Origin: J027 sp034437655
GTDB lineage: Bacteria > Chloroflexota > Anaerolineae > Aggregatilineales > J027
NCBI GenBank assembly: GCA_034437655.1
Contig: DAOTTU010000040.1
Span: forward strand, 51,928-115,927
DNA length: 64,000 nt
Direction of reading: 5' to 3'
Shown here: piece after piece, positions 6,650 to 14,691 of the stretch
Layout of the letters: every line of letters begins with the position of its first letter
How positions within the stretch are numbered: the first letter of the stretch is position 1
The notes under the pieces: generated by a model
The model's database searches: none
What the model was told of the DNA's origin: nothing
The model's input: only the letters and a program-made list of their open reading frames with translations
Position numbers and translations under genes: made by a program

Positions 6650-9451
6650 ATGGCACATCTGCATGATCTTTCTGGCCACGAATTTTCCAACTATCGGCTA
6701 ATTCGCCTTCTTGGTGAAGGTGGAATGGGTAGCGTCTATCTCGCCAAACAAATTAACCTCAACCGCGATGTAGCCGTTAAAGTCTTACCGCTCAATATGT
6801 CTACAAAAAAAGATTTTGCGGCACGCTTCGAACGCGAAGCTCGTACTATTGCGGCGTTAGACCGTCACCCAAATATTATCTCCATTTTGGACTACGGCAC
6901 CGAAGATAACCTCAGTTTCGTGGTGATGCCGCTGCTGTCGGGTGGTTCACTGAGTGATAAGATGGAAGCTGGGCGACGCTATACGCTCATCGAAATCGCT
7001 GACATCCTCATTCGGTTGGCTGGCGCACTAGATTTCGCACACAGCCAGGGCGTGATTCACCGCGACATCAAGCCCGACAACATTATGTTTGACGCCTTTG
7101 AAACCCCCAAGGTCGTTGACTTTGGGATCGCCAAAATGGTCACCAGTAACATGACGGCTATTACACAGGATGGTGCGTCTGTAGGGACACCAGCCTACAT
7201 GGCTCCTGAACAATGGAAAGCCCAGCAAGCATCCTCCGCGACCGACCAATATGCGCTTGCTATTGTTATCTACCAATTGGTGACAGGCAATCTGCCCTAT
7301 CATGCTGAAACGGCACACGGGCTGATGTATAAAGCCATTGAAGTTCCGCCGCAACCGCCAGAAGAATTTCGTCCAGACCTGCCACCGGGGCTTTCCGGCG
7401 TGCTGTTGAAAGCCTTGCAGAAAGAAGAAGTCAATCGTTATGAAAGTGTCGGTGCATTTGCGGCGGCTTTTGCTGAGATTGTTCGTTCCCCTGCCGACAT
7501 CTCCCCCGGGCAAATGGCAGCCCCACCGAATATGCCACAACCCTATTACCCCACACCGCCACCGCCGGGCGCACCAGGCATGGCCAGTCAACAACAGTTC
7601 CAGCAGCAACAATTTGAGTCTGGCGAAACCATGTACGCCACGGGTAATCGTGCCCAAACACCACCGCCCATGGCCCAGAATCAATATGTCACCACCGGGA
7701 GTATGGGTGTTCCACCACCAGTCAGTGAAAATCAACCGCAAAAAGGACGCTCGCCGCTTGTCACTATATTGACGTTTGGGGTTCCAGTCCTTATCCTGGC
7801 TGCGCTTGCAGTGGTCGTGCTGGCGGTTATGGCTGGAAATGGTGGTAGTGGTAACGGCGCGGATAATAACAGTGGCCTTGGGGGCGGTATCGTTGATATA
7901 CAAGACGATGCACTGACACCCACGTCTACGGATGATCTGACAGCAGTCGCCCTTGCGGCTGAGCAGACCGCAAGCAGCACACCAACTGCAACATCAACTG
8001 ACATTCCAAGCGCTACCCCAAGCGCTACACACACAGCATCCGCCACAGCGACTGCAACCAGTACCCCAAGCGCTACACCAACCGTGACCAGCACAAATAC
8101 GGCGACATACACCCCTACGCCAACAAATACCGATACACCAGTCGCCACTACAACACCAACACCGACTGCTACACCAACGCCCTCTGCAACTGCGACTGAA
8201 ACACCGAGCGCCACACCAACTGCAACTGCAACGGATACACCTACACCGACTTCAACTGCGACAGCCACAGCTTCTCATACACCAACAGACACAGCCACGG
8301 CCACTGCAACATCTACTGCAACCAACACTGCAACCCGTATCCCAACACGCACGCCTACTAACACGCCAACTGCATCCAATACCCCGACGAATACACCATC
8401 ACCGACTGCAACTGCGTCAAACACCCCAACAGCGACGTTAACCCCGACCAGCACACCTACACCAACCGTTGATGGACCACCAGTTGTGTTGGGACGTATC
8501 AACATTGACGAAGGCACTCAGCTTAATGTGCGGCGTGAACCGAACACCAACAGTGAGGTCGTTGGGCAACTCGATGATGACGTCGTTGTCTCTGTCGTAG
8601 GATCATCCGGGGATTGGCTGGCCATCGAATTGGCAGATGGTACGATTGGCTACGCCTTCAATTCTTTCGTTGACGTAGAAAGTGCTGTGCCAGAAGGGCT
8701 CCCCGGCACAGACGGTTCTGGAGAGTCCGCTGTGTTTAGCGTGGCGTTTAATGGCGTAGACGCCAACGACGACTGGGTGCCCTACATAGAGGAATTTGAC
8801 GGCAACGTCCCGATGTCGCTTGTGCCGTCTGGGTGCTTCACGATGGGGAGTAGTGACGGCGCTTCGGATGAACAGCCCGTGCATGAGCAATGCATTGATG
8901 AGCCATTCTGGATTGACGTCTATGAAGTAAGCAATCGTCAATTCGGGGGTGTTGGATGTACTGAGGCCTCCGCAAATGCTGACCAGCCTCGAAATTGCGT
9001 GAGCTGGTTTGACGCACAAGCCCATTGTGAAGATCGTGGTGGACGTTTACCGACCGAAGCCGAGTGGGAATATGCTGCACGCGGACCAGATAGCCTCACT
9101 TATCCATGGGGCAACACATTTATCCCGGCGTTCAGCATCTATAGCGATGATCCTACTTATGGTACCGTTCAGACTGCACCGGTCGGGACTACACCGGGCG
9201 GTGTATCATGGGTGGGAGCCTATGATATGGCCGGCAATGTTTGGGAATGGACAAGCTCTATCTATGACCGTTACCCCTACACCAGCACCGACGGCCGCGA
9301 AGATGACGACAACACCGCCCGCCGAGTGTTGCGTGGTGGTTCATTCCTGGACCCCGCTGGTGTTTTGCGGACCACACAACGTAGCCGCATCGCCCCCGAT
9401 ATTGATTTAAATCGCTTTCTGGGGTTCCGTTGTGTGCGTGACGTAGAGTGA
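6650..9451 (+). CDS. Ser/Thr protein kinase with SH3 and formylglycine-enzyme-like domains
   Basis: A 933-aa membrane protein. Residues about 12-275 are a eukaryotic-type kinase with all key motifs: glycine loop GEGGMGSVY, VAVKVL lysine, HRDIKPDN, DFG and APE. A Pro/Gln-rich stretch follows, then one membrane helix (about 367-395). Next comes a long Thr/Pro/Ala/Ser linker (about 440-607) and a bacterial SH3 domain (LNVRREPNTNSEVVGQL, about 614-680). The last part is an FGE-sulfatase (SUMF1/EgtB) fold, with MGSS near its start, GGRLPTEAEWEYAARG, MAGNVWEW, RVLRGGSF and a final FGFRCV. So an inside kinase is joined to outside wall-binding and FGE-like modules. ATG 6650 is chosen over an in-frame TTG at 6623. 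Whether the FGE part is catalytic is unknown; it may be a binding lectin-like variant. Confidence 0.88.
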   Translation: MAHLHDLSGHEFSNYRLIRLLGEGGMGSVYLAKQINLNRDVAVKVLPLNMSTKKDFAARFEREARTIAALDRHPNIISILDYGTEDNLSFVVMPLLSGGSLSDKMEAGRRYTLIEIADILIRLAGALDFAHSQGVIHRDIKPDNIMFDAFETPKVVDFGIAKMVTSNMTAITQDGASVGTPAYMAPEQWKAQQASSATDQYALAIVIYQLVTGNLPYHAETAHGLMYKAIEVPPQPPEEFRPDLPPGLSGVLLKALQKEEVNRYESVGAFAAAFAEIVRSPADISPGQMAAPPNMPQPYYPTPPPPGAPGMASQQQFQQQQFESGETMYATGNRAQTPPPMAQNQYVTTGSMGVPPPVSENQPQKGRSPLVTILTFGVPVLILAALAVVVLAVMAGNGGSGNGADNNSGLGGGIVDIQDDALTPTSTDDLTAVALAAEQTASSTPTATSTDIPSATPSATHTASATATATSTPSATPTVTSTNTATYTPTPTNTDTPVATTTPTPTATPTPSATATETPSATPTATATDTPTPTSTATATASHTPTDTATATATSTATNTATRIPTRTPTNTPTASNTPTNTPSPTATASNTPTATLTPTSTPTPTVDGPPVVLGRINIDEGTQLNVRREPNTNSEVVGQLDDDVVVSVVGSSGDWLAIELADGTIGYAFNSFVDVESAVPEGLPGTDGSGESAVFSVAFNGVDANDDWVPYIEEFDGNVPMSLVPSGCFTMGSSDGASDEQPVHEQCIDEPFWIDVYEVSNRQFGGVGCTEASANADQPRNCVSWFDAQAHCEDRGGRLPTEAEWEYAARGPDSLTYPWGNTFIPAFSIYSDDPTYGTVQTAPVGTTPGGVSWVGAYDMAGNVWEWTSSIYDRYPYTSTDGREDDDNTARRVLRGGSFLDPAGVLRTTQRSRIAPDIDLNRFLGFRCVRDVE
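7970..8470 (+). repeat. Low-complexity Thr/Pro-coding tract
   Basis: About 500 bases of short imperfect repeats built on ACN-CCN-ACN and GCN-ACN codons encode the Thr/Pro/Ala/Ser linker of the kinase. The tract gives long spurious open frames on the opposite strand rich in Val and Gly. It is probably a rigid, possibly glycosylated, extracytoplasmic spacer. Confidence 0.85.
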
Positions 9452-9473
9452 TAACTGACCGAAAGGTAGTTAT
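9450..9473. terminator. Hairpin between convergent genes
   Basis: Between the kinase stop and the TPR-protein stop, ATAACTgACC and GGTAGTTAT pair around a GAAA tetraloop with one bulged G. No long T-run follows, so it is at best a weak bidirectional terminator or a 3'-end protecting hairpin. Confidence 0.35.
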
Positions 9474-11149
9474 TAATCATGGGATGCCGTGAAAATGTCC
9501 TGAAGAATCTGGGCCACAGGGAAGGCACGAACGTTTTCCCCCACAATCAACTGAAATGAATGCATTGCTTGCGTTAAATGGTTGCCTTGAGCCGATTTTA
9601 TCCGCCGCATACCTGAGCGGAATACAAGCGGTAGATGATCACCCAACCATAGCGCAACGCCTTCACTGTAGGGTATCCCTGCGGGGAAATTCATCATCAA
9701 ATAGGTAAGGCTCCACCCAGATAGCGCCTGGTCCATTAACATACTGCTAGAAATACGGTTAGCATCACAAAAGCCAATTTCAAAGGCTTGCATGGCTGCC
9801 TCTAATTTGCCCATCATGAGTAATGCAGTCGCCTGCGAAATCTGAACAGAGATTCTCAGCCAGCCCAGGCCAAATGACTGTGCTATGGTCTCAACTTCCC
9901 GTAACTGTTTAAGTACAGATCGGGGATTCTGATACATTGCCAATTCAACAACCGTTTGCATCCAACGCAGATGCCCTTGCAGTAAAGGCGGGCTACCCTG
10001 AGAAACATATTGAGCTGTTTTTTCGAATTGCTCTGTTGCTTGCACAAAGTTGCTTTGCTGGAACTGTAACACGCCTAAATTGAGTTGCAGGTAGGCCTCT
10101 CGTTTGGGGAAATGGTTTCGGCGGGCAATGATCAGCGCATCTCGATAGTCAGCAAGAGCCAGTGGGTTATTTACCAACTCGGCAGCACAAATTCCCATAC
10201 CAGTCTTGGTGTAGAGCATCACAATTTGATCATTGTACTCGCTTGCGATAGCATAGCCCTCTCTCAAATGGCGCCGTGCCACGCTATACTGCCCAAGTTG
10301 AGTGTAAGCCTGCCCTATGTTAGCTTTAAGTTTGGCCAGCAAAGCACGGTCTGTATGCTCGGCAAGTGTTTCGGCCTGTGCGAGGTATTCTAGTGCGCTG
10401 CCTGAGTTCCCCTGTTCTAATTCAGCAACTGCCATCAGTGAATATGCCTCAACCGTGTAGCGCCGTTTATCTTTTTTCACGGCTCGGTGTGGGGTTATCA
10501 GCGGTTTCAGCAGATGCAGTGCAGCGTCGAATTGACCTTTGTGAATATACAATTGAGCAGTATTGAGACATTCTTGCTCGGGCAGAGGCTGTCGTGGAAA
10601 TTCGATAGGCCAACCATTCTTGAAATTGTGCGTAACTGTCGTGACAGTAGTGGCATCAGGACGCAATACTGTCGCTGAGTTCGGTAGAGCAGGCTGTCTG
10701 CCAGTCCCCTGTGTTTGCACGCGGTGCGCGTTTAGTTGTTGATAGGCCACATTACGCTGTTCATCATCGAAATAATTGAACTCCGACGGACTATCATACA
10801 CATACCAACTCAGTGCAGTTTTCAGGTCATCTTCCTCAAAGAATGACATTCCCATTCGTAACAACGTCCGGCCTGTTTGTGTCCAGAAGCTAAGCAACAC
10901 CAATTCCAGCGCCGTACTGGCAAACCTGGAAGGCTCTACCCTATGAAATGCAGAAAATACTGCAAAGACCTCAGTTGCAGTATAGGTTCCCGCACGGTCC
11001 GATTTACGGTAACGTGACCGAAACATATTCGCTGTAAAACGAGTCGGCAATGCAGCGTTAACCTCAATAACCACAGTCTTATAAGGCTTGTGCGTGCGTT
11101 TACGCCACAATGAAACCAGGGCGACAACATTGGCTTTATGAACACTCAT
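9473..11149 (-). CDS. TPR-repeat protein, possible regulator
   Basis: A soluble protein of about 558 aa with no signal peptide. The first 90 or so residues are basic and helical; they might be a DNA-binding head, but I cannot name a domain. A Gln/Thr linker follows, then a long array of helical repeats from about residue 190 with TPR features such as AYSLMAVAELEQGNSGSALEYL and LLAKLKANIGQAYTQLGQYS. The layout resembles bacterial TPR regulators with a head domain plus a TPR sensor, but this is inference. ATG at 11149 is preferred (AGGA 11 bases upstream); an ATG seven codons earlier has no ribosome site. It is divergent from the small gene at 11317. Confidence 0.6.
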   Translation of the reverse strand: MSVHKANVVALVSLWRKRTHKPYKTVVIEVNAALPTRFTANMFRSRYRKSDRAGTYTATEVFAVFSAFHRVEPSRFASTALELVLLSFWTQTGRTLLRMGMSFFEEDDLKTALSWYVYDSPSEFNYFDDEQRNVAYQQLNAHRVQTQGTGRQPALPNSATVLRPDATTVTTVTHNFKNGWPIEFPRQPLPEQECLNTAQLYIHKGQFDAALHLLKPLITPHRAVKKDKRRYTVEAYSLMAVAELEQGNSGSALEYLAQAETLAEHTDRALLAKLKANIGQAYTQLGQYSVARRHLREGYAIASEYNDQIVMLYTKTGMGICAAELVNNPLALADYRDALIIARRNHFPKREAYLQLNLGVLQFQQSNFVQATEQFEKTAQYVSQGSPPLLQGHLRWMQTVVELAMYQNPRSVLKQLREVETIAQSFGLGWLRISVQISQATALLMMGKLEAAMQAFEIGFCDANRISSSMLMDQALSGWSLTYLMMNFPAGIPYSEGVALWLGDHLPLVFRSGMRRIKSAQGNHLTQAMHSFQLIVGENVRAFPVAQILQDIFTASHD

Positions 11150-11199
11150 CTTGATCTGTTTCCTGCCCATGATTAAGTCGAAATTTTTAACAGTTTAAA

Positions 11200-11240
11200 G
11201 CATTTTTGGCCAGAAGTGGTCGCGAATGGCCCAAAAACGC
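11200..11240. promoter_or_regulatory. Inverted repeat in the divergent spacer
   Basis: GCATTTTTGG and CCAAAAACGC form an imperfect inverted repeat (nine of ten pairs) around about 20 bases. It is midway between the divergent TPR gene and the small gene at 11317. Because the genes are divergent, an operator shared by both is more likely than a terminator. Confidence 0.35.
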
Positions 11241-11316
11241 TACAACTATTCTGTTACGCTACGATACATCAAGCTCAGAAAGTTCTACAATGCTAGCTTA
11301 TAAGGATGCACAATCA

Positions 11317-11754
11317 ATGGTTTTTACAAGCATGATGGGACATGCCGAAAGCGCAGAGGACCGTTCTGCCATTGAGCTACTGTGGATAATTGTAAAGCAC
11401 TCTGGCGGAGAAAAAACAATCAACATGCGGCGCGTCGCAGCCATCATTACACAACACACACGTTTTCAGCATCTCAGCCAGAGGACGGTCATTCGCGTAC
11501 TTGAAGCAACGGAACAATGTATCAAGCGTCAGGACGGCAAAACAAAGGCACGATCAGCGCTAAGCGAGTTCACAACGATTACAGAGAAAGCGGCTGTCCT
11601 TGCGACCACCATCGCTGTTGCCCAACAAATCAAACGAATCATCGGCAACTCAATATTAACCACAGCCGACTGCCTGACACTATTACAACGTATCATCTAT
11701 CTCGATGAGAACCTTACGCGGCATGTAGTGCAGCAGTTGAATTCAGCAGCGTAA
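11317..11754 (+). CDS. Hypothetical small helical protein
   Basis: I do not recognise this 145-aa protein. It has no signal peptide or membrane helix and is mostly alpha-helical by composition. The segment MRRVAAIITQHTRFQHLSQRT followed by a helix could be a winged-helix-like fold, but this is weak. The ATG at 11317 is chosen because AAGGA lies ten bases upstream; the same frame stays open back to 11206 and another ATG is at 11290. It is divergent from the TPR protein and convergent with the EamA gene. Shared control with the TPR gene through the inverted repeat between them is possible. Confidence 0.5.
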   Translation: MVFTSMMGHAESAEDRSAIELLWIIVKHSGGEKTINMRRVAAIITQHTRFQHLSQRTVIRVLEATEQCIKRQDGKTKARSALSEFTTITEKAAVLATTIAVAQQIKRIIGNSILTTADCLTLLQRIIYLDENLTRHVVQQLNSAA

Positions 11755-11783
11755 GTTTACATACCCACTGCAACATTCACATC

Positions 11784-12911
11784 TCACTCTTGATGGTCAC
11801 TCAGTGACGACGACGACTCGAGGTCATCATCGCTGAGAATCTCCTCGACTGCGATCAGTTCTATTGTCGTATACTTATCGCGGTTATAAATTTGTCGTAC
11901 TGCTTCGATCTCGTCCGTGGAGAGCTTTTTCTTGTCATCTGGCAAAAAAGCCTGTGCAAACGCCGCCTGCATTAGACGTGTGCGCACAAGCAGTGGTGCA
12001 TATGAAGTCGGGCTTGTGTTTTGCGGGGTCAGACGCTCGGTCGGCATTAACAAGCTAACAGCCAACACCGCAACACCATACCACTGGATGGTTGTCAGGC
12101 TCTCTTGCAAGAGGATAAAGGCAAACGTAATCGACGCCGCAATTTCCAGCACAGCAAGCAGTGTCGTTTGCAGGCTACCAAGCCCCTTTACGCCCATGAA
12201 CATCAGTAATCGTGAGGCGGCGGTTGTGGTAGCAAGCGCTAGAATGGGCCAGAAGGCTGCAAAGCTGAGCCCACTTTCGCCACCCACCAGCGGCAAATCA
12301 TAAGTGAAGCGTGCCAGCGTCACCACCAATGCCATCGTCGCCAGCACATAAAATGTCACGGTCTGGGCTGGCATATCGTACAGGGCACGTTGACTCATCA
12401 CAACTGTACCCGCAAACAACAGCGCGTTCCCCAACATCAGACCAATCCCTAACCAGTTTGCTGCCCCTTCAATGCCGCCTGTCAGGAGGATAACACCAAC
12501 GATTGCAACCAACACCCGGACAACAGTGCGTGGCCCGACCTGTTCACCGCCAATGCGGGTTAGAATCACAACAAAAACGAGGTACATCCCATTGAGTAGT
12601 TGTGCGATGGAGGCATCTAATAAGTCCAGACCGTTGTAATAAAACAATGATCCGATCCCATTGACGGTACCAATGGCGATGCAGTTCATCAGGCCAGCCG
12701 GATAGATGAACAAATAGCGTCGCGCAAACACATAATAGAATAACCATAGTACCAATACTGCAATAATGGTACGCAATGCCGCTACTGTAAAAGGGTCTGA
12801 GCCTTCACGCAACGCCAACTTGCCAAAGATCGGGTTCAAGCCAAGAAAGAACGGCGTCATCAGCGCGGCGGCTAGCCCCAGACGACTTATGTTTTGTTGC
12901 GTGTCAGCCAT
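11784..12911 (-). CDS. EamA/DMT-family transporter
   Basis: Ten-helix drug/metabolite transporter of the EamA family, 375 aa, made of two EamA repeats of about 140 residues. The first opens with LAAALMTPFFLGLNPIFGKLAL. A cytoplasmic tail of about 75 residues follows, ending in an acidic and Ser-rich stretch. Many family members export amino acids such as threonine and homoserine (RhtA) or other small metabolites. It starts only three bases after the stop of the threonine-synthase/receiver fusion, so the two are co-translated. Export of the product or a precursor of that enzyme is therefore a reasonable but unproven inference. Confidence 0.85.
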   Translation of the reverse strand: MADTQQNISRLGLAAALMTPFFLGLNPIFGKLALREGSDPFTVAALRTIIAVLVLWLFYYVFARRYLFIYPAGLMNCIAIGTVNGIGSLFYYNGLDLLDASIAQLLNGMYLVFVVILTRIGGEQVGPRTVVRVLVAIVGVILLTGGIEGAANWLGIGLMLGNALLFAGTVVMSQRALYDMPAQTVTFYVLATMALVVTLARFTYDLPLVGGESGLSFAAFWPILALATTTAASRLLMFMGVKGLGSLQTTLLAVLEIAASITFAFILLQESLTTIQWYGVAVLAVSLLMPTERLTPQNTSPTSYAPLLVRTRLMQAAFAQAFLPDDKKKLSTDEIEAVRQIYNRDKYTTIELIAVEEILSDDDLESSSSLSDHQE

Positions 12912-12914
12912 ACA

Positions 12915-14552
12915 CTAATTCAGCGTCTCAATAATTTGCTGCAAAAGTTCTTCGTTCAAGAAGGAACCTTTCTGCAACATTGAATTGATTCGTCCGGCGA
13001 GTCGTGAACGTTCCAGCGGGGTAAGTTCTTTTGCCGTGAGTACAATAATCGGCACATCACGCAGATGATCATCGGATTTTATCTTTTCGATAAGTTGAAA
13101 CCCATCCATTTCAGGCATCATCAGATCAGAGACAATCAAGTCTGGGCGCAATTCTCGCGCCATCTGCAAGCCTTCAACCCCATTGCGGGCCACGGATACA
13201 GTATAGCCGAGTTGGGTTTCAAGAATGCGCCGTAATAGTCGTGCAGCGTCTTCAGAATCTTCCACCACAAGTACGCGACGAATAGAAACATCCACCTCAT
13301 TCACTGCTGACAGCAGGCTGTGCGTCGGCACACGTGGCGTTGCGTCCATGTGTGAAATATCGACCTCACGCGCCCACTGTACCCCAAGGATTGTCTTTTC
13401 TACGGGGAATGTATGCCCGGAACAATTGAATACAACCACATCATCGCGTTTGATTTTCTTGTTGCGTACCATCTTGATTAGGCCAGCAAATGCTACGGCC
13501 GTTGCAGGTTCGACAGAAATACCGTCCGTACGTGCCATCACCCGCGTCACTTCAAAGGCTTCTTCGTCAGACGCACTTTCAGCCGCACCGCCATGCTCTT
13601 GCATTAAGCCATACAAAATTTGGTAAGCACGCCCGGGGTTGGCCGTTGCCAGGGTCGCAATAATGGTAGAAGGGTTTTCAACGGGGACAGCAACCGGCCA
13701 GTCATTATTAAAGGCTTCGACCATCGGGGCACACCCTTCTGACTGCACCAGCCCAATCGCCGGGATACGATCGACCAACCCCAGCGCCTTAAGCTCTGCA
13801 AATCCTTTTGCTACCCCGATAGGGCCCATCCCCCCACTAACACCCTGTACGAACCAGTCTGGGGCACACCAGCCGAGGTCTTCAGCGATTTCGAAGGCCA
13901 TGGTTTTCATACTTTCCATCGCTGCGATGCTCTTGATACCACGATCATAGTGAATGCCCTGGCTGCGGGCAAAATTTGAGGCAATAACTTTCGTTTGGTC
14001 ATAGTTGCCAGTCACATTAACGACTTCAGTACCATAGAGCGCCACTTCACGGATTTTGTCGTTCGGTACGCGATCTGGAAAGAAGGCCCACAGCTTAATT
14101 CCAGCCCGCGCCGCATATGCCGAGTAAGCAATCGCAACGTTTCCGGTACTGGCGACAGCGGCCTCTTGAATACCGAGTTCTTTCATGACATTGATAGCAA
14201 CAGTGGCCTGCCGATCTTTAAACGAGCCCGTCGGGCCCTGGCGTTCATCTTTGATGTATAGATGCTGTAGCCCTAACATTGCACCGAGATTTTCCGCTTT
14301 ATAGAGCGGTGTTCCGCCCTCGCCCATCGTCACGATCTGGCTAGCATCTTTAATGGGTAGTAGCTCATGGTAGCGCCAGAGCCCGGGTTTGCGGCTTTGT
14401 ACCTTTGCTGCCCAGTTTTCTTTGCGCAATGCCTCTAAATCGTAGCGAGCGTATAAGATGTCGTCACCACATTGGGGGCATGTCTTCAAAGGGATAGTGT
14501 AGCTATCGTTCCAACCACAATTATCACATTCAAGCCGTATCGTTTTTTGCAT
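12915..14552 (-). CDS. Threonine synthase-like PLP enzyme fused to a response-regulator receiver domain
   Basis: A 545-aa two-part protein. Residues 1-30 hold a four-cysteine zinc-ribbon-like motif (C9, C12, C25, C28). Residues about 60-405 are a fold-type II PLP enzyme of the ThrC family: the lysine motif TGSFKDRQ (K112), STGNVAIAYSAYAARAG, and the phosphate-binding GVSGGMGP. ThrC converts O-phosphohomoserine to threonine. From residue 425 a complete receiver domain follows: acidic pair E431/D432, phospho-acceptor D476 in VSDLMMPEMDG, T506 and K528. The frame is open throughout with no sign of an assembly join. It lies 139 bases downstream of the giant hybrid kinase, same strand, and three bases before the EamA gene. 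A relative such as threonine ammonia-lyase is possible, but ThrC fits best. Confidence 0.87.
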   Translation of the reverse strand: MQKTIRLECDNCGWNDSYTIPLKTCPQCGDDILYARYDLEALRKENWAAKVQSRKPGLWRYHELLPIKDASQIVTMGEGGTPLYKAENLGAMLGLQHLYIKDERQGPTGSFKDRQATVAINVMKELGIQEAAVASTGNVAIAYSAYAARAGIKLWAFFPDRVPNDKIREVALYGTEVVNVTGNYDQTKVIASNFARSQGIHYDRGIKSIAAMESMKTMAFEIAEDLGWCAPDWFVQGVSGGMGPIGVAKGFAELKALGLVDRIPAIGLVQSEGCAPMVEAFNNDWPVAVPVENPSTIIATLATANPGRAYQILYGLMQEHGGAAESASDEEAFEVTRVMARTDGISVEPATAVAFAGLIKMVRNKKIKRDDVVVFNCSGHTFPVEKTILGVQWAREVDISHMDATPRVPTHSLLSAVNEVDVSIRRVLVVEDSEDAARLLRRILETQLGYTVSVARNGVEGLQMARELRPDLIVSDLMMPEMDGFQLIEKIKSDDHLRDVPIIVLTAKELTPLERSRLAGRINSMLQKGSFLNEELLQQIIETLN

Positions 14553-14691
14553 TGTCTATTTTGTCCACATTATTTTGACCCAACACCACAGCCATACCAG
14601 ACTACCCATAACAGCAAAGCGATCAGTGGTCAGAACCAATCAATTTACCATGGGCATAGCCGCTGGTGCATGTGTGCTGTAGGTAAGCCAG

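Noticed and set aside
7970..8470. Possible CRISPR-like or tandem repeat array
   Set aside because: The repeats are short, irregular and in frame with the linker of the kinase; there are no constant spacers.
7028..8517. Long minus-strand open frames rich in Val and Gly opposite the kinase gene
   Set aside because: They are shadows of the Thr/Pro codon repeats and the kinase frame on the plus strand; composition is artificial and no ribosome sites are seen.
12915..14552. ThrC-receiver fusion as an assembly artefact
   Set aside because: The frame is open with uniform codon use and a natural linker between the domains, with no repeat or abrupt change at the junction; only read data could overturn this.
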